A stretch of 64,000 bases of DNA, taken from contig CAXXFB010000001.1 of assembly GCA_963674545.2 (NCBI GenBank), forward strand, positions 1,116,001-1,180,000. Direction: 5' to 3'. The translations under genes were made by a program, and so were the position numbers. Of this stretch, positions 25,956 to 33,847 are shown piece after piece (the stretch's first letter is position 1; each line of letters starts with the position of its first letter). The notes beneath the pieces are model-generated. The model did not search any database and was not told the origin of the DNA. It was given only the letters and a program-made list of their open reading frames with translations. The stretch is from JABGQS01 sp963674545 (GTDB taxonomy: Bacteria; Bacillota; Clostridia; Christensenellales; SZUA-584).

Positions 25956-27025
25956 GCAGGGGATTTCCCCTGCACCCCATTACTGCCACCACAGGTGACA
26001 GTTGGTGACGGCTGTGACGGTTGTTTCCCGGTAGGGATATAACTGTCACAGCTGTCATAACCGTCACTCTTAAGCCGGATCAACCGGCTTTTTCCTGTGC
26101 GGTAATAGCGATACTCAACACCGTTTTCAGCTAAAGTATCGTGATACTGATTCAGCAGTTTTGTAACCGTGTTGACCGCTGTTGTGGTATCGCTCATTTC
26201 AAAAAGCAGTTCAGTTGAACTGCCGCACCATTCTTTGCGTCCAGCCATGAAACATATTGTTTGTAATATAAACCCTGGCGTTTCACGTTTACTTACTTCT
26301 TCCGAGTTTTCGCAGGCCAGACATTCCCATACGCAGTTTTCAAACTTCAGTGACAACTCCAGGTATTCTACGTCCCTTCCGGTTACATACAGCTTTGCAG
26401 TATTGTCAGAACGCTTATCCTTTTCTAATATATATGTGGTATCCACACCGCCAGTAATACCGGTGGTGCCGGACACCATGTTGAACGGGTCTTTATCAGA
26501 ATGCTTTCGCAGGTGATGCACCAGTATGATTGCAATACTATACTTATCTGCGAGCTGCTTTAGCTCGCAGATATCTTTGTAGTCATTTGCATAGGCGTTT
26601 GATGACATATCAATGCAGCGTATGCGCTGTAGAGTGTCGATCACAATAAGCTTTGTTTCAGATTCCTGTTTAAGGAAAGCAGTGATCTGCTGTTCTAATC
26701 CAGAACCCACCGCATCAGCCATGATTGCGAAATGCAGATTTGAAGGAGCTGTATCTGTAATCTCAAATAAACGGTTCTGTATACGGCTATATGTATCTTC
26801 CAGGCAAAGATAGAGCACACCGCATCTGTCTACTGCATGTTCCCACACTGGCTCGCCTAATGCGATCTTCAAGCACAGCCATAGTACCAGCCAGCTCTTG
26901 CCTATCTTCGGACTGCCGGCAAGTATATGCAACCCTCGTGGTATAAGCCCGTCCACAATGAACGGGACGGGCCTCAAAGGAGTTGCCAACAGTGTTTCGG
27001 CGTCAACAGTTCTCAGCTTGCTCAT
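25940..27025 (-). CDS. RepA-like AAA ATPase (RecA-fold helicase family) of the mobile element
   Basis: 361 aa cytoplasmic P-loop ATPase. Walker A GSPKIGKSW near 37-45, Walker B LIVIDTLQRI near 128, and the sensor region ILVHHLRK near 166 match hexameric RepA/RSF1010-type helicases common in integrative mobilisable elements. The C-terminal 100 residues are low in similarity and rich in Ser/Thr/Pro. Its ATG overlaps the stop of the small HTH gene by 4 bp, so they are coupled. The stop codon lies within the candidate oriT hairpin. Likely role: helicase or replication initiation of the excised element. Confidence 0.82.
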   Translation of the reverse strand: MSKLRTVDAETLLATPLRPVPFIVDGLIPRGLHILAGSPKIGKSWLVLWLCLKIALGEPVWEHAVDRCGVLYLCLEDTYSRIQNRLFEITDTAPSNLHFAIMADAVGSGLEQQITAFLKQESETKLIVIDTLQRIRCIDMSSNAYANDYKDICELKQLADKYSIAIILVHHLRKHSDKDPFNMVSGTTGITGGVDTTYILEKDKRSDNTAKLYVTGRDVEYLELSLKFENCVWECLACENSEEVSKRETPGFILQTICFMAGRKEWCGSSTELLFEMSDTTTAVNTVTKLLNQYHDTLAENGVEYRYYRTGKSRLIRLKSDGYDSCDSYIPTGKQPSQPSPTVTCGGSNGVQGKSPATHLA

Positions 27026-27228
27026 ACTGCTTCACCGCTGTTGCTTTCGATCCATTGAATGAAGTGTTCTTTGCTTACCATCATGCGTTTTCCTATTCTC
27101 AGTGTCGGGAATCCTTCACTGTGCATAAGCTCATATGCTCCGGCACGAGAAATACCGAGAGTTTGAGCTACAGCGTTTGCATTTAGCATTATAGGTAGTT
27201 GGTCATAAGATGTTTTGTTTTGGTTCAT
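27022..27228 (-). CDS. Small helix-turn-helix DNA-binding protein (excisionase/MerR-type fold)
   Basis: 68 aa from the ATG at 27228, with GGAGG 6 bases upstream. An earlier ATG at 27255 overlaps this ribosome site. It contains the HTH_17 motif NANAVAQTLGISRAGAYELM and PTLRIGKRMMVSKEHFIQWI. Such proteins act as excisionases or regulators of integrative elements. It is the first gene of a coupled pair with the RepA-like ATPase, and divergent from the plus-strand gene at 27468, with repeated 15-bp motifs in between. Confidence 0.85.
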   Translation of the reverse strand: MNQNKTSYDQLPIMLNANAVAQTLGISRAGAYELMHSEGFPTLRIGKRMMVSKEHFIQWIESNSGEAV

Positions 27229-27318
27229 TATTCTCCTCCTATATTCATTTTTCAAAGATCTTCTCTTGCCGCTTATTGCAGCAATTAGTCGTTACGTATT
27301 ACTCCCTCCCCTCCATAT

Positions 27319-27455
27319 AACGACTATCGTTTTGTTTTGTTGCCATTTTCCGTATTGACATAATAAGTGCTAAATGATATGATTACAATAGATTTGGACA
27401 ATTTATTTAATGACTTATCGTTTTCGTTTACTGTTTATAATGATAGTCGTTTTTT
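27319..27455. promoter_or_regulatory. Promoter with three operator-like repeats upstream of the DUF6076-like gene
   Basis: A near-consensus promoter TTGACA (27355-27360), 17 bp, TATGAT (27378-27383) points towards the gene at 27468. Three related motifs surround it: AACGACTATCGTTTT (27319-27333), AATGACTTATCGTTTTC (27409-27425) and, inverted, AATGATAGTCGTTTTTT (27439-27455). The first and third form an inverted repeat. They look like binding sites for an element-encoded regulator, perhaps the small HTH protein. Confidence 0.55.
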
Positions 27456-27467
27456 TAGGAGTGATGT

Positions 27468-28571
27468 ATGTCATACTATGCTAGAATATCTGATAACAAG
27501 ATGCAGGTTCTTATTGAAGGCCAAGACGAATTGCGTTCTCAGAAAGAAGCGTTAGTTGGAGAGCAGTTGCTCGATTTCGTTTATTATGATTTAACAAAAT
27601 TAAATAAAGCGCTGGATAAAGCATACAGCTTTGCTTACCATGTTAATGACCCTGACTTTGAATGGTTACTTAAAAAACTGGATATGCAAAATATCTACCT
27701 GCGCTTTTTTGTCGAATTATTCCTCGACGCAATTCATTTTGATAAACCAGATACAAAAGCAGGCTATGAATTTCTATGCAGTAAATATCCACAGGAAGTA
27801 GCGTTTCTTAGGCAGAATGGAAAGTTTAAAAATACTACACATCGAACCATATCCAAGCCGTTTCTTATAAGCATATTCTCCGCTCATGCATTAGGTATGC
27901 AGTCGTTTATGAAACAGCAGCTAGAGTTCTGTGCGGACGGTTCAAATGATGAAAAATATATGCAGCTTAAGCCTATAGAAAGACTTTATATCTATGAGCA
28001 GTGGCGTAAATCAAAGGGAGAGCAGCCGCTTTATTTTGAGACAGAGACTTTTTCTTCTCAACTTGTCATAAGTGTAGAGATTCAGCCTAAAGTAGATTTT
28101 TCAATCGAAGAGCTGACTGACAAGCTGAAAAAACAAAAACCGCAGATCGCCGAAATGACGGTGCTGCCTACGGGTTGGGCTTTGATGCGCTTTGAGTTGA
28201 TGAAGGTGATTACACAGGAAGTATTTGTTAAGAAGTGTGCCAACTGCGGGCGTTATTTTATACTTGATGGCAGAACGGATGTTGAGTACTGCTCCAGGCC
28301 TCTGACGGATCAGCCTGAGAAGGTATGCAAGGATATCGGGGCGCTACATAAGTATATGGATAAGGTTAATGCCGACCCCATCCGCAAGGAGTATCACAGG
28401 GCATACAAGCGCAACCATTCACGCTTGCGTGTTGGTACTATGACACAGGCTGAGTTCCTTGAATGGTCAGACGCGGCGCAGGAAAAGCGGGATCAGTGTC
28501 TTGTGGGAGAGATTGATAAAGATATGTTTATGAAGTGGATTAATCAAGACCGGAGATATAAAAAACGGTAA
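27468..28571 (+). CDS. DUF6076-like protein of the mobile element, unknown function
   Basis: 367 aa cytoplasmic protein with no signal or membrane segment. The C-terminal third holds a zinc-finger-like cluster CANCGRYF..YCSRP..C (about 257-290) followed by a basic helical tail. This resembles DUF6076-type proteins that accompany integrases in clostridial elements, and the cluster also resembles the CGNN-type finger of some RNA/DNA-binding proteins. Its own promoter lies upstream. The integrase gene follows 76 bp later on the same strand. Function unknown; a DNA-binding or element-maintenance role is a guess. Confidence 0.7.
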   Translation: MSYYARISDNKMQVLIEGQDELRSQKEALVGEQLLDFVYYDLTKLNKALDKAYSFAYHVNDPDFEWLLKKLDMQNIYLRFFVELFLDAIHFDKPDTKAGYEFLCSKYPQEVAFLRQNGKFKNTTHRTISKPFLISIFSAHALGMQSFMKQQLEFCADGSNDEKYMQLKPIERLYIYEQWRKSKGEQPLYFETETFSSQLVISVEIQPKVDFSIEELTDKLKKQKPQIAEMTVLPTGWALMRFELMKVITQEVFVKKCANCGRYFILDGRTDVEYCSRPLTDQPEKVCKDIGALHKYMDKVNADPIRKEYHRAYKRNHSRLRVGTMTQAEFLEWSDAAQEKRDQCLVGEIDKDMFMKWINQDRRYKKR

Positions 28572-28647
28572 AGACCATTTATTTGTACACTCAAATCTAT
28601 ATAATGTTAATTATCGCTAGTAATATAATTAGCAAAGGAGATTTTGC

Positions 28648-29811
28648 ATGGCAACTATTAATAAACGTGGAGACAAGTATCGTGTACGTTATGATGTATA
28701 TGAAAACGGAATACGCAAGCAAAGAAATAAATCTTTCAGCAGAGCCAAAGAAGCGAAAGCATTCGCTTCAGAAATTGAGCATGAGATTCAAACTGGTACA
28801 TATGCCAATGCTGGAAAACTATGTTTAGAAGAATATCTTAAGCAATATTTTGATACATACTGTGCACACATGCGCCCTAATACGAAAACCGCAGCAGAAG
28901 GCTATATGAAAAAGCATATCATCCCGATCATTGGTCAAATGCACCTAAAAGATGTCACGACATTGCATATTCAGAAGATATATAACAAGATGCTAAAAAC
29001 AGAATTCAAAGCTGCAAAGTACAGAATAATTGAAGGCAAAGAGGTTCTCGTCAGCCCTGCTAAGACATACAGCCCTAAGACTATAAAAAATGTGCACGGA
29101 GTATTATCAACCGCATTGAGTAAAGCAGTCAAGACCAACTTACTCGCACACAATCCGTGCGACAATATTACTTTGCCGAAAAACAAGCGATTCGAATATA
29201 CCATACCTGATCGAGAGGACTTAAAAAAAATTATAGCAGAATTGCAGGATAGCCCGCTCTACGAAGCAATCATGGTGTGTGCAATGCTCGGCATTCGCCG
29301 TAGCGAAGCGCTCGGCTTGTATTGGTCAGATATTGATTTCAAAGAAAAGACGGTGTCAATAAAAAGGTCTCTTATTTATGTTGAAGCATCGCACAGCCTT
29401 GAAATCAGTGAGTTAAAAACCGAATCATCCCGTCGTACACTCCCCATGGCAGATGTACTGTTAAATGCGTTTAAATCGCTCAAGAAACGTTACATTAAAA
29501 ACATGTATAAATTAAATTCTCTCTTGATTTTCACTAATGAACTTGGGCAGCCAATCCGACCGAACAAGCTGACTGCAAGTTTCAAAAAAGCGGCGACTAC
29601 GGCAGGCTTCCCAAATATGCGGCTGCACGATCTCCGACATACGGTCGTAACCTACTTGATTGAATCCGGTCAATCACCGAAAACGGTTCAGGAGTTTGTT
29701 GGGCACACAGATGCGCGGTTTACCCTAAAGCAGTATGCACACGTGGTGGACGAGAGCAAGCGTAAATCTTCAGAAGTGATTAGTGATCTATATTTTCAAA
29801 AATCAAAATGA
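28648..29811 (+). CDS. int: Tyrosine recombinase / integrase
   Basis: 387 aa phage-type integrase, the recombinase of the element. N-terminal AP2-like/SAM-like arm and core-binding regions (about 1-180) precede the catalytic domain: Arg in MLGIRRSEALGL near 217, the HxxR box LHDLRHTVV near 330, VGHTD and the nucleophile Tyr in LKQYAHV near 367. AAGGAG lies 8 bases before the ATG. The stop is about 55 bp from the terminator of the tRNA-Gln unit, so the tRNA region is the probable insertion site. Just after the stop, GTGTCCAG occurs twice 11 bp apart, which may be arm-type sites. Confidence 0.93.
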   Translation: MATINKRGDKYRVRYDVYENGIRKQRNKSFSRAKEAKAFASEIEHEIQTGTYANAGKLCLEEYLKQYFDTYCAHMRPNTKTAAEGYMKKHIIPIIGQMHLKDVTTLHIQKIYNKMLKTEFKAAKYRIIEGKEVLVSPAKTYSPKTIKNVHGVLSTALSKAVKTNLLAHNPCDNITLPKNKRFEYTIPDREDLKKIIAELQDSPLYEAIMVCAMLGIRRSEALGLYWSDIDFKEKTVSIKRSLIYVEASHSLEISELKTESSRRTLPMADVLLNAFKSLKKRYIKNMYKLNSLLIFTNELGQPIRPNKLTASFKKAATTAGFPNMRLHDLRHTVVTYLIESGQSPKTVQEFVGHTDARFTLKQYAHVVDESKRKSSEVISDLYFQKSK

Positions 29812-29865
29812 TTTGTGTCCAGAATGTGTCCAGTTGTCCTTTCCGAGACCTCAGATAAAGCAAAA

Positions 29866-29900
29866 ACCCCAGTAACCATCGAGGTTATAGGGGCTTTTAC
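29866..29900 (-). terminator. Terminator of the tRNA-Val / 6S / tRNA-Gln unit
   Basis: On the minus strand, directly after the tRNA-Gln CCA, a stem AAGCCCCTATAACCTC / GAGG-like..TACTGGGGTTTTT forms with a T-run at the end. It also lies between the integrase gene and the tRNA, convergent to both. Confidence 0.65.
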
Positions 29901-29901
29901 G

Positions 29902-29975
29902 TGGCAGCGGAACTAGGATTCGAACCTAGACACTACGAGTCAGAGTCGTAGGTGCTACCGTTACACAATTCCGCT
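29902..29975 (-). tRNA. tRNA-Gln (anticodon CTG)
   Basis: 74 nt with encoded CCA. Acceptor AGCGGAA / TTCCGCT, D-arm with GTAACGGTAGCAC, anticodon loop CTCTGAC giving CTG, and T-loop GGTTCGAATCC. All stems pair. Confidence 0.93.
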
Positions 29976-29994
29976 ATACTTCAGGACCCGGCTA

Positions 29995-30202
29995 ACTTTG
30001 GCCGCCGCAGGGCCCCTGCTTTGATAAAATGGATCCCAAGGTGCCGTCCGCCGAAATTTTAACACCTGCTATCACACAGGTGGGTGCTTTGCCAGGCTCA
30101 TCAGCCTTCCCGCCAAAGGCGGGCATGACATCCGGGTGTGGACTAAAAGCTCCCTAAATAATCTGTAGGTTTAAAACAAAGGCGTTATCGAACACCGCAG
30201 GA
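29995..30202 (-). ncRNA. ssrS: 6S RNA-like gene
   Basis: The 205-bp space between two tRNAs on the minus strand is GC-rich and free of ORFs, and it matches hallmark pieces of 6S RNA in order: 5' CCTGCGGTGTTCG, TTTAAACCTAC, GGGAGC, then TTAAAA..CGGCGGACGGCACC (compare the E. coli 6S segment UUAAAACUGCGACGACAC..CACC), CCTTGG, and 3' CCTGCGGCGGCC. Several hairpins are present (for example GCCCGCC TTT GGCGGG). 6S RNA binds housekeeping RNA polymerase. The outer closing stem is weak, so the exact ends are uncertain, and other structured RNAs are not excluded. Confidence 0.6.
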
Positions 30203-30204
30203 TA

Positions 30205-30281
30205 TGGTGGGGTCAATTGGGCTCGAACCAACGACCTCTACGATGTCAACGTAGCGCTCTAACCAGCTGGGCTATGACCCC
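30205..30281 (-). tRNA. tRNA-Val (anticodon GAC)
   Basis: 77 nt with encoded CCA. Acceptor GGGGTCA / TGACCCC, anticodon stem CTACG / CGTAG around TTGACAT giving GAC, and T-loop GGTTCGAGCCC. It is the first gene of the tRNA/6S transcription unit. Confidence 0.94.
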
Positions 30282-30545
30282 GTAAAAATCCAGTACTCAT
30301 ATTATACACAATTATAGGATTAAATCAATACCAAATTAGCCGTTTTTTTAATCAAAGTCTCCCCAGGGAATATACGCCCATGCTTATTCTTCACGCTTCT
30401 TATACGTCTGCGTTTTAATTCTTATACTTAAAATCAATAAATAAGCAGGATAGGATAAAATAAATATTTGATTTATAAACAAAATATGTTATAATTTCAT
30501 TTATAGAACTTTTGTTCTGTATTATTAAAAAACAGGAGTATTTTT

Positions 30546-31193
30546 ATGAAAATTAATATCGGACGAACCAAACCTGAAACCTATAAAGAAGACTGGCCAG
30601 GGCAATACAAGTTTTTTTCTCATTATGAATACGCAGCAGGTATTCCACAGGTACTTTTTATTATCACAACACTTAAAGAGAACGGTAAGCCTAATCTTTG
30701 CTTTCACTCATGGAGCAGCTTTTCAGGTGACCATGGCGGGTATTTTGCCGTTTTGACCGGTCTTATGAATCATTCTCATACTTACATGAACATCACAAGA
30801 GACGAAGAACTCTGCATTAATTTCATAAGTCAGGAATATTATGAAAATGCAATAAAAACCATAACTGAGAATGAGCTGGATTCCGACGAAGCAATCGCCG
30901 GCAGTTTTACTACTGAGCCTTCAAGTATTATAAATTCACCCCGTATAAAAGAAGCTTTTATCAGTTATGAATGCAAACTTAAATCGATTTCCGATTTGTC
31001 CGGTAAAGGCATTTCATCATTGGTTATAGGAGAAGTAGTAAATGCTGCTGTATACGAAGGTTATAATGACATTTCGAAAATCTGCAGCAATGACGGCTTT
31101 ATGTACAATGTGCATTGTCCAAAAGATCCGCTTTCCGGTCAAGGTAAGAAGAGTGCAGTAACTATCCTGAAAGAAATAAAAATCCTAGGCTAA
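30546..31193 (+). CDS. Flavin reductase-like / flavoredoxin family protein
   Basis: 215 aa FMN-binding split-barrel protein of the flavin reductase-like family. The N-terminal PQVLFIITTLKENGKPNLCFHSWSS and NHSHTYMNITRDEELCINF regions match the flavin-contacting core. AGGAG precedes the ATG by 6 bases. It stands alone between the tRNA unit and the convergent ferredoxin-type gene. Probably carries electrons or reduces free flavin in the cytoplasm. The electron partner is unknown. Confidence 0.85.
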   Translation: MKINIGRTKPETYKEDWPGQYKFFSHYEYAAGIPQVLFIITTLKENGKPNLCFHSWSSFSGDHGGYFAVLTGLMNHSHTYMNITRDEELCINFISQEYYENAIKTITENELDSDEAIAGSFTTEPSSIINSPRIKEAFISYECKLKSISDLSGKGISSLVIGEVVNAAVYEGYNDISKICSNDGFMYNVHCPKDPLSGQGKKSAVTILKEIKILG

Positions 31194-31211
31194 TAGGCCA
31201 AGCCTATTTGT

Positions 31212-31880
31212 TTACTTATTAGTACCAAATGGGCAAACAGCCATACATATTCCGCAGACAGAGCCTCTGCCGATTCTCTGGAACTTGTCTTTCATGTGAT
31301 ATGAGCACAGATCTGCATCAACGATGTCTTCTCTCTTTGTGCCCGTTGTCCACTCCCTGCCTGTTAAAGCACCGCAAGGGCAGGCTGTAACACATAGGCT
31401 GCAATGCCCGCACTGAGGTTCAACCATATCTGTGCTCTTAAGCGGCATATCCGTTAGTACAGTTACAAACCTAACCCTTGGACCATACTTCAACGTTACG
31501 AAAAGTCCGCTTTTGCCAATGAACCCTAAGCCCGCAAGGTTTGCAGCTGTCTTGTGCTGAAAATCCCCTGCTATTGCTGCGCTGTTCACAGTCTGAGAAG
31601 CCGGGATTGCCAGCGCCCTATAGCCGCTGCGCTGCAGCATTATGACACATTTAAGCGCACAGGAGTCTAGAAGGGCGTTCACACTGCGATAGTGAGCAAA
31701 ATACATCTTAGTCGGACCGCTGCTGCTGACTTCGTCCACGACTGCATCAGACAGCCGTATGCCCAGAGTTACAGCATATGGAACGCTGCTGAACTTTTCA
31801 GGTAAAACTGTACTGCAGTCGGAAGTGCCGAATACGTCAATGCCTTCCCGTTCCATCGCCTTTTTAATATCGTTTATCAT
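31212..31880 (-). CDS. 4Fe-4S double-cluster protein, epoxyqueuosine reductase (QueG)-like
   Basis: 222 aa from the ATG at 31880, chosen for AGGAG 7 bases upstream. The open frame reaches 31973. The C-terminal half carries CGHCSLCVTACPCGAL and CGICMAVCPFG, a two-[4Fe-4S] ferredoxin module, after an N-terminal domain with NSAAIAGDFQHKTAANLAGLGFIGKSGLFV. That last block is typical of QueG-related proteins, but the protein is shorter than QueG (around 310-380 aa) and lacks its HEAT-like tail. It may be a corrinoid- or radical-linked reductase of the same superfamily rather than true QueG. Confidence 0.8.
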   Translation of the reverse strand: MINDIKKAMEREGIDVFGTSDCSTVLPEKFSSVPYAVTLGIRLSDAVVDEVSSSGPTKMYFAHYRSVNALLDSCALKCVIMLQRSGYRALAIPASQTVNSAAIAGDFQHKTAANLAGLGFIGKSGLFVTLKYGPRVRFVTVLTDMPLKSTDMVEPQCGHCSLCVTACPCGALTGREWTTGTKREDIVDADLCSYHMKDKFQRIGRGSVCGICMAVCPFGTNK

Positions 31881-31995
31881 AAATATACTCCTGATACGCA
31901 ATATATCGTTTGATCCCAATTTCAGAATACCATATTTGCTTTTTTTTCGCAAAGACTGTGGTATAATATACATATAAACAAGTGGGAGGCTGCTT

Positions 31996-32514
31996 ATGCG
32001 TATAGAACCGATCGCTCAAAACAAACTTCTTTTGCTATACCTATTAAACTCTATAAACATACAGCTTTCAGAGCTGCAGATACTTCGGATTGTGACGGAG
32101 AACGGCTGGATGAACTATTTTGATATGAAAGAAAGCATATTTGAACTGCTTGAGAGCCGGCTTATAGACCAGCACGAAACCACGGCGGGCATATTCTATT
32201 CTATAAATAAGCTAGGTCAGACAACACTTTCCTATCTTGAAAAGGAACTGCGTAATTCTAAGCGCAAAGAGATCGATGAATATTGCAGCAAGAACAGAGA
32301 TGAGCTACGGCTGGAAACAGAACTTTTCGCAGACTATGTCAAAATAGATGAGGACGAATATAAGGTCATGCTTAAAGTACTCGAGAACCAGATACCCGTA
32401 TTTGAGATAAACCTGGTGACATATTCAAAATCGTCAGCGCAGGCATTCATAGAAAAATGGAAGTCGGTAGCGCCTTCAATTTATAAATCGACATACTTCA
32501 CACTGTCTGAATAA
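31996..32514 (+). CDS. DUF4364 family protein (winged-helix-like)
   Basis: 172 aa cytoplasmic protein. The N-terminal NKLLLLYLLNSINIQLSEL region predicts a winged-helix domain like those in clostridial DUF4364 proteins. The family is nearly restricted to Clostridia and has no established role. GGGAGG lies 8 bases before the ATG. It is divergent from the 31212-31880 gene, sharing a 115-bp promoter region. Confidence 0.82.
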   Translation: MRIEPIAQNKLLLLYLLNSINIQLSELQILRIVTENGWMNYFDMKESIFELLESRLIDQHETTAGIFYSINKLGQTTLSYLEKELRNSKRKEIDEYCSKNRDELRLETELFADYVKIDEDEYKVMLKVLENQIPVFEINLVTYSKSSAQAFIEKWKSVAPSIYKSTYFTLSE

Positions 32515-32558
32515 AACATGGAGCGGGCTTCTGACGGAGCTCTTTTTTATTACCGTCC

Positions 32559-32843
32559 TTAGCATTCGTAGTCTACAGCGACAGCATCGTCTATTATCCC
32601 GAAAACAAACTCCTTTACCGGTATGTGCATCTCGTGCTTGTCGTATATATCATAATCCTGCTTTGAATCGAACTGTGCTATTATGACGAAGTCGAATGAG
32701 CGTGCACTGTCTATCACGTTCTCCCCCACCTCAATGCTTTTTACCTGAGGCATGTCTGCAAGCGCTAATATCATTTGCTTTGCCTTTGGCAGCATATTTT
32801 TTTTATCGTTTTTCAGCCTGAAACTTACAACATGTTTAAACAT
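32559..32843 (-). CDS. Dabb-family (stress-responsive alpha/beta barrel) protein
   Basis: 94 aa, the usual Dabb size. The N-terminal MFKHVVSFRLK, central SIEVGENV and DFVIIAQFDS, and HEMHIPVKEFV near the C-terminus are all standard family blocks. The conserved His residues of the dimeric ferredoxin-like barrel are present. Role unknown. Single gene, convergent to the DUF4364 gene. Confidence 0.88.
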   Translation of the reverse strand: MFKHVVSFRLKNDKKNMLPKAKQMILALADMPQVKSIEVGENVIDSARSFDFVIIAQFDSKQDYDIYDKHEMHIPVKEFVFGIIDDAVAVDYEC

Positions 32844-33016
32844 TTTGCACTCCTTCCTTTTATTGCATTATATACTTTTCCGGCAGTCGGCAGCAATTAT
32901 TTTTTTTAATGTGAAATTATTATCTTTCTCTTTAAAAATGTTTTAATATCTGTTATAATCACAAAGTGACTTTAAATGGTCATACCAATTTACTATATTA
33001 ATTAAGGGAGTAAACC

Positions 33017-33847
33017 ATGTACAAGATCCTAAAGAAACAAACTTTAAGCGAACAGGTTAAGCTCATGGAAATCGAAGCTCCGCTTATTGCCAGAAAGGCA
33101 AAGGCAGGCCAGTTTATAATACTGCGTGTCCACGAAAACGGAGAGCGCATACCGCTAACGATAGCTGACCATGACGAAAAAAAGGGGACGATCACTATTA
33201 TATTTCAGGAAGTCGGCAAAACAACTATACACCTTGGCACACTAAATGAAGGCGACAGCCTGCAGGACCTCGTCGGTCCGCTTGGCAAAGCGTCACACTT
33301 TACAGAAGGAACGAAAAAAGTTGCAGTTATAGGCGGAGGCCTTGGCACTGCGATAGCATATCCACAGGCAAAAGAACTTCACAGGCTGGGCGTGCAGGTA
33401 ACAAGCATTGCAGGTTTTAGAAATAAAGACCTTATACTTCTGGAGAAAGAGCTTGCCGACGTTTCAGACAAAGTGATTATAACTACGGACGACGGCTCGA
33501 ACGGCAACAAAGGCTTCGTTACAGATGCTCTGCAAAAAGAGATCGAAGCAGGTGAAAAGTTTGACCTGGTCATAGCCATAGGCCCGCTTATAATGATGAA
33601 GTTCGTTTCACAGCTAACGAAGAAATACGGTATAAAGACGATAGTCAGCATGAACTCTATAATGATAGACGGAACGGGAATGTGCGGCGGCTGTCGAGTT
33701 ACCGTTGGCGGCAAAACGAAATTTGCCTGTGTTGACGGACCGGACTTCGACGGACACGAAATCGACTTTGACGAAGCAATGCGCCGTCAGGGTATGTATA
33801 AAGAGCAAGAGGGCGAATCTTGCAATCTGTTTAAAGGGGTGGACTAA
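33017..33847 (+). CDS. nfnA: NfnA: NADH-dependent ferredoxin:NADP+ oxidoreductase, small FAD/[2Fe-2S] subunit
   Basis: 276 aa. Ferredoxin reductase-like FAD/NAD module (about 1-215, with VIGGGLGTAIAYPQAKEL as the NAD-binding start), then the C-terminal [2Fe-2S] cluster site GMCGGCRVTVGG..FACVDGP. In Clostridia this subunit pairs with NfnB in electron bifurcation between NADH, NADPH and ferredoxin. GGGAG precedes the ATG. The stop TAA overlaps the NfnB ATG by one base. Without NfnB next door it could have been read as the dihydroorotate dehydrogenase electron-transfer subunit. Confidence 0.9.
   Translation: MYKILKKQTLSEQVKLMEIEAPLIARKAKAGQFIILRVHENGERIPLTIADHDEKKGTITIIFQEVGKTTIHLGTLNEGDSLQDLVGPLGKASHFTEGTKKVAVIGGGLGTAIAYPQAKELHRLGVQVTSIAGFRNKDLILLEKELADVSDKVIITTDDGSNGNKGFVTDALQKEIEAGEKFDLVIAIGPLIMMKFVSQLTKKYGIKTIVSMNSIMIDGTGMCGGCRVTVGGKTKFACVDGPDFDGHEIDFDEAMRRQGMYKEQEGESCNLFKGVD

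Noticed and set aside
27300..27460. CRISPR-like short repeats
   Set aside because: Only three imperfect 15-bp copies at irregular spacing and in both orientations; these fit operator sites, and no cas genes are present.
29976..30204. SRP RNA or RNase P RNA in the tRNA spacer
   Set aside because: The SRP GGAAGCAGC-type apical loop and the RNase P GAGGAAAGUCC core are absent on both strands; 6S hallmarks fit better.
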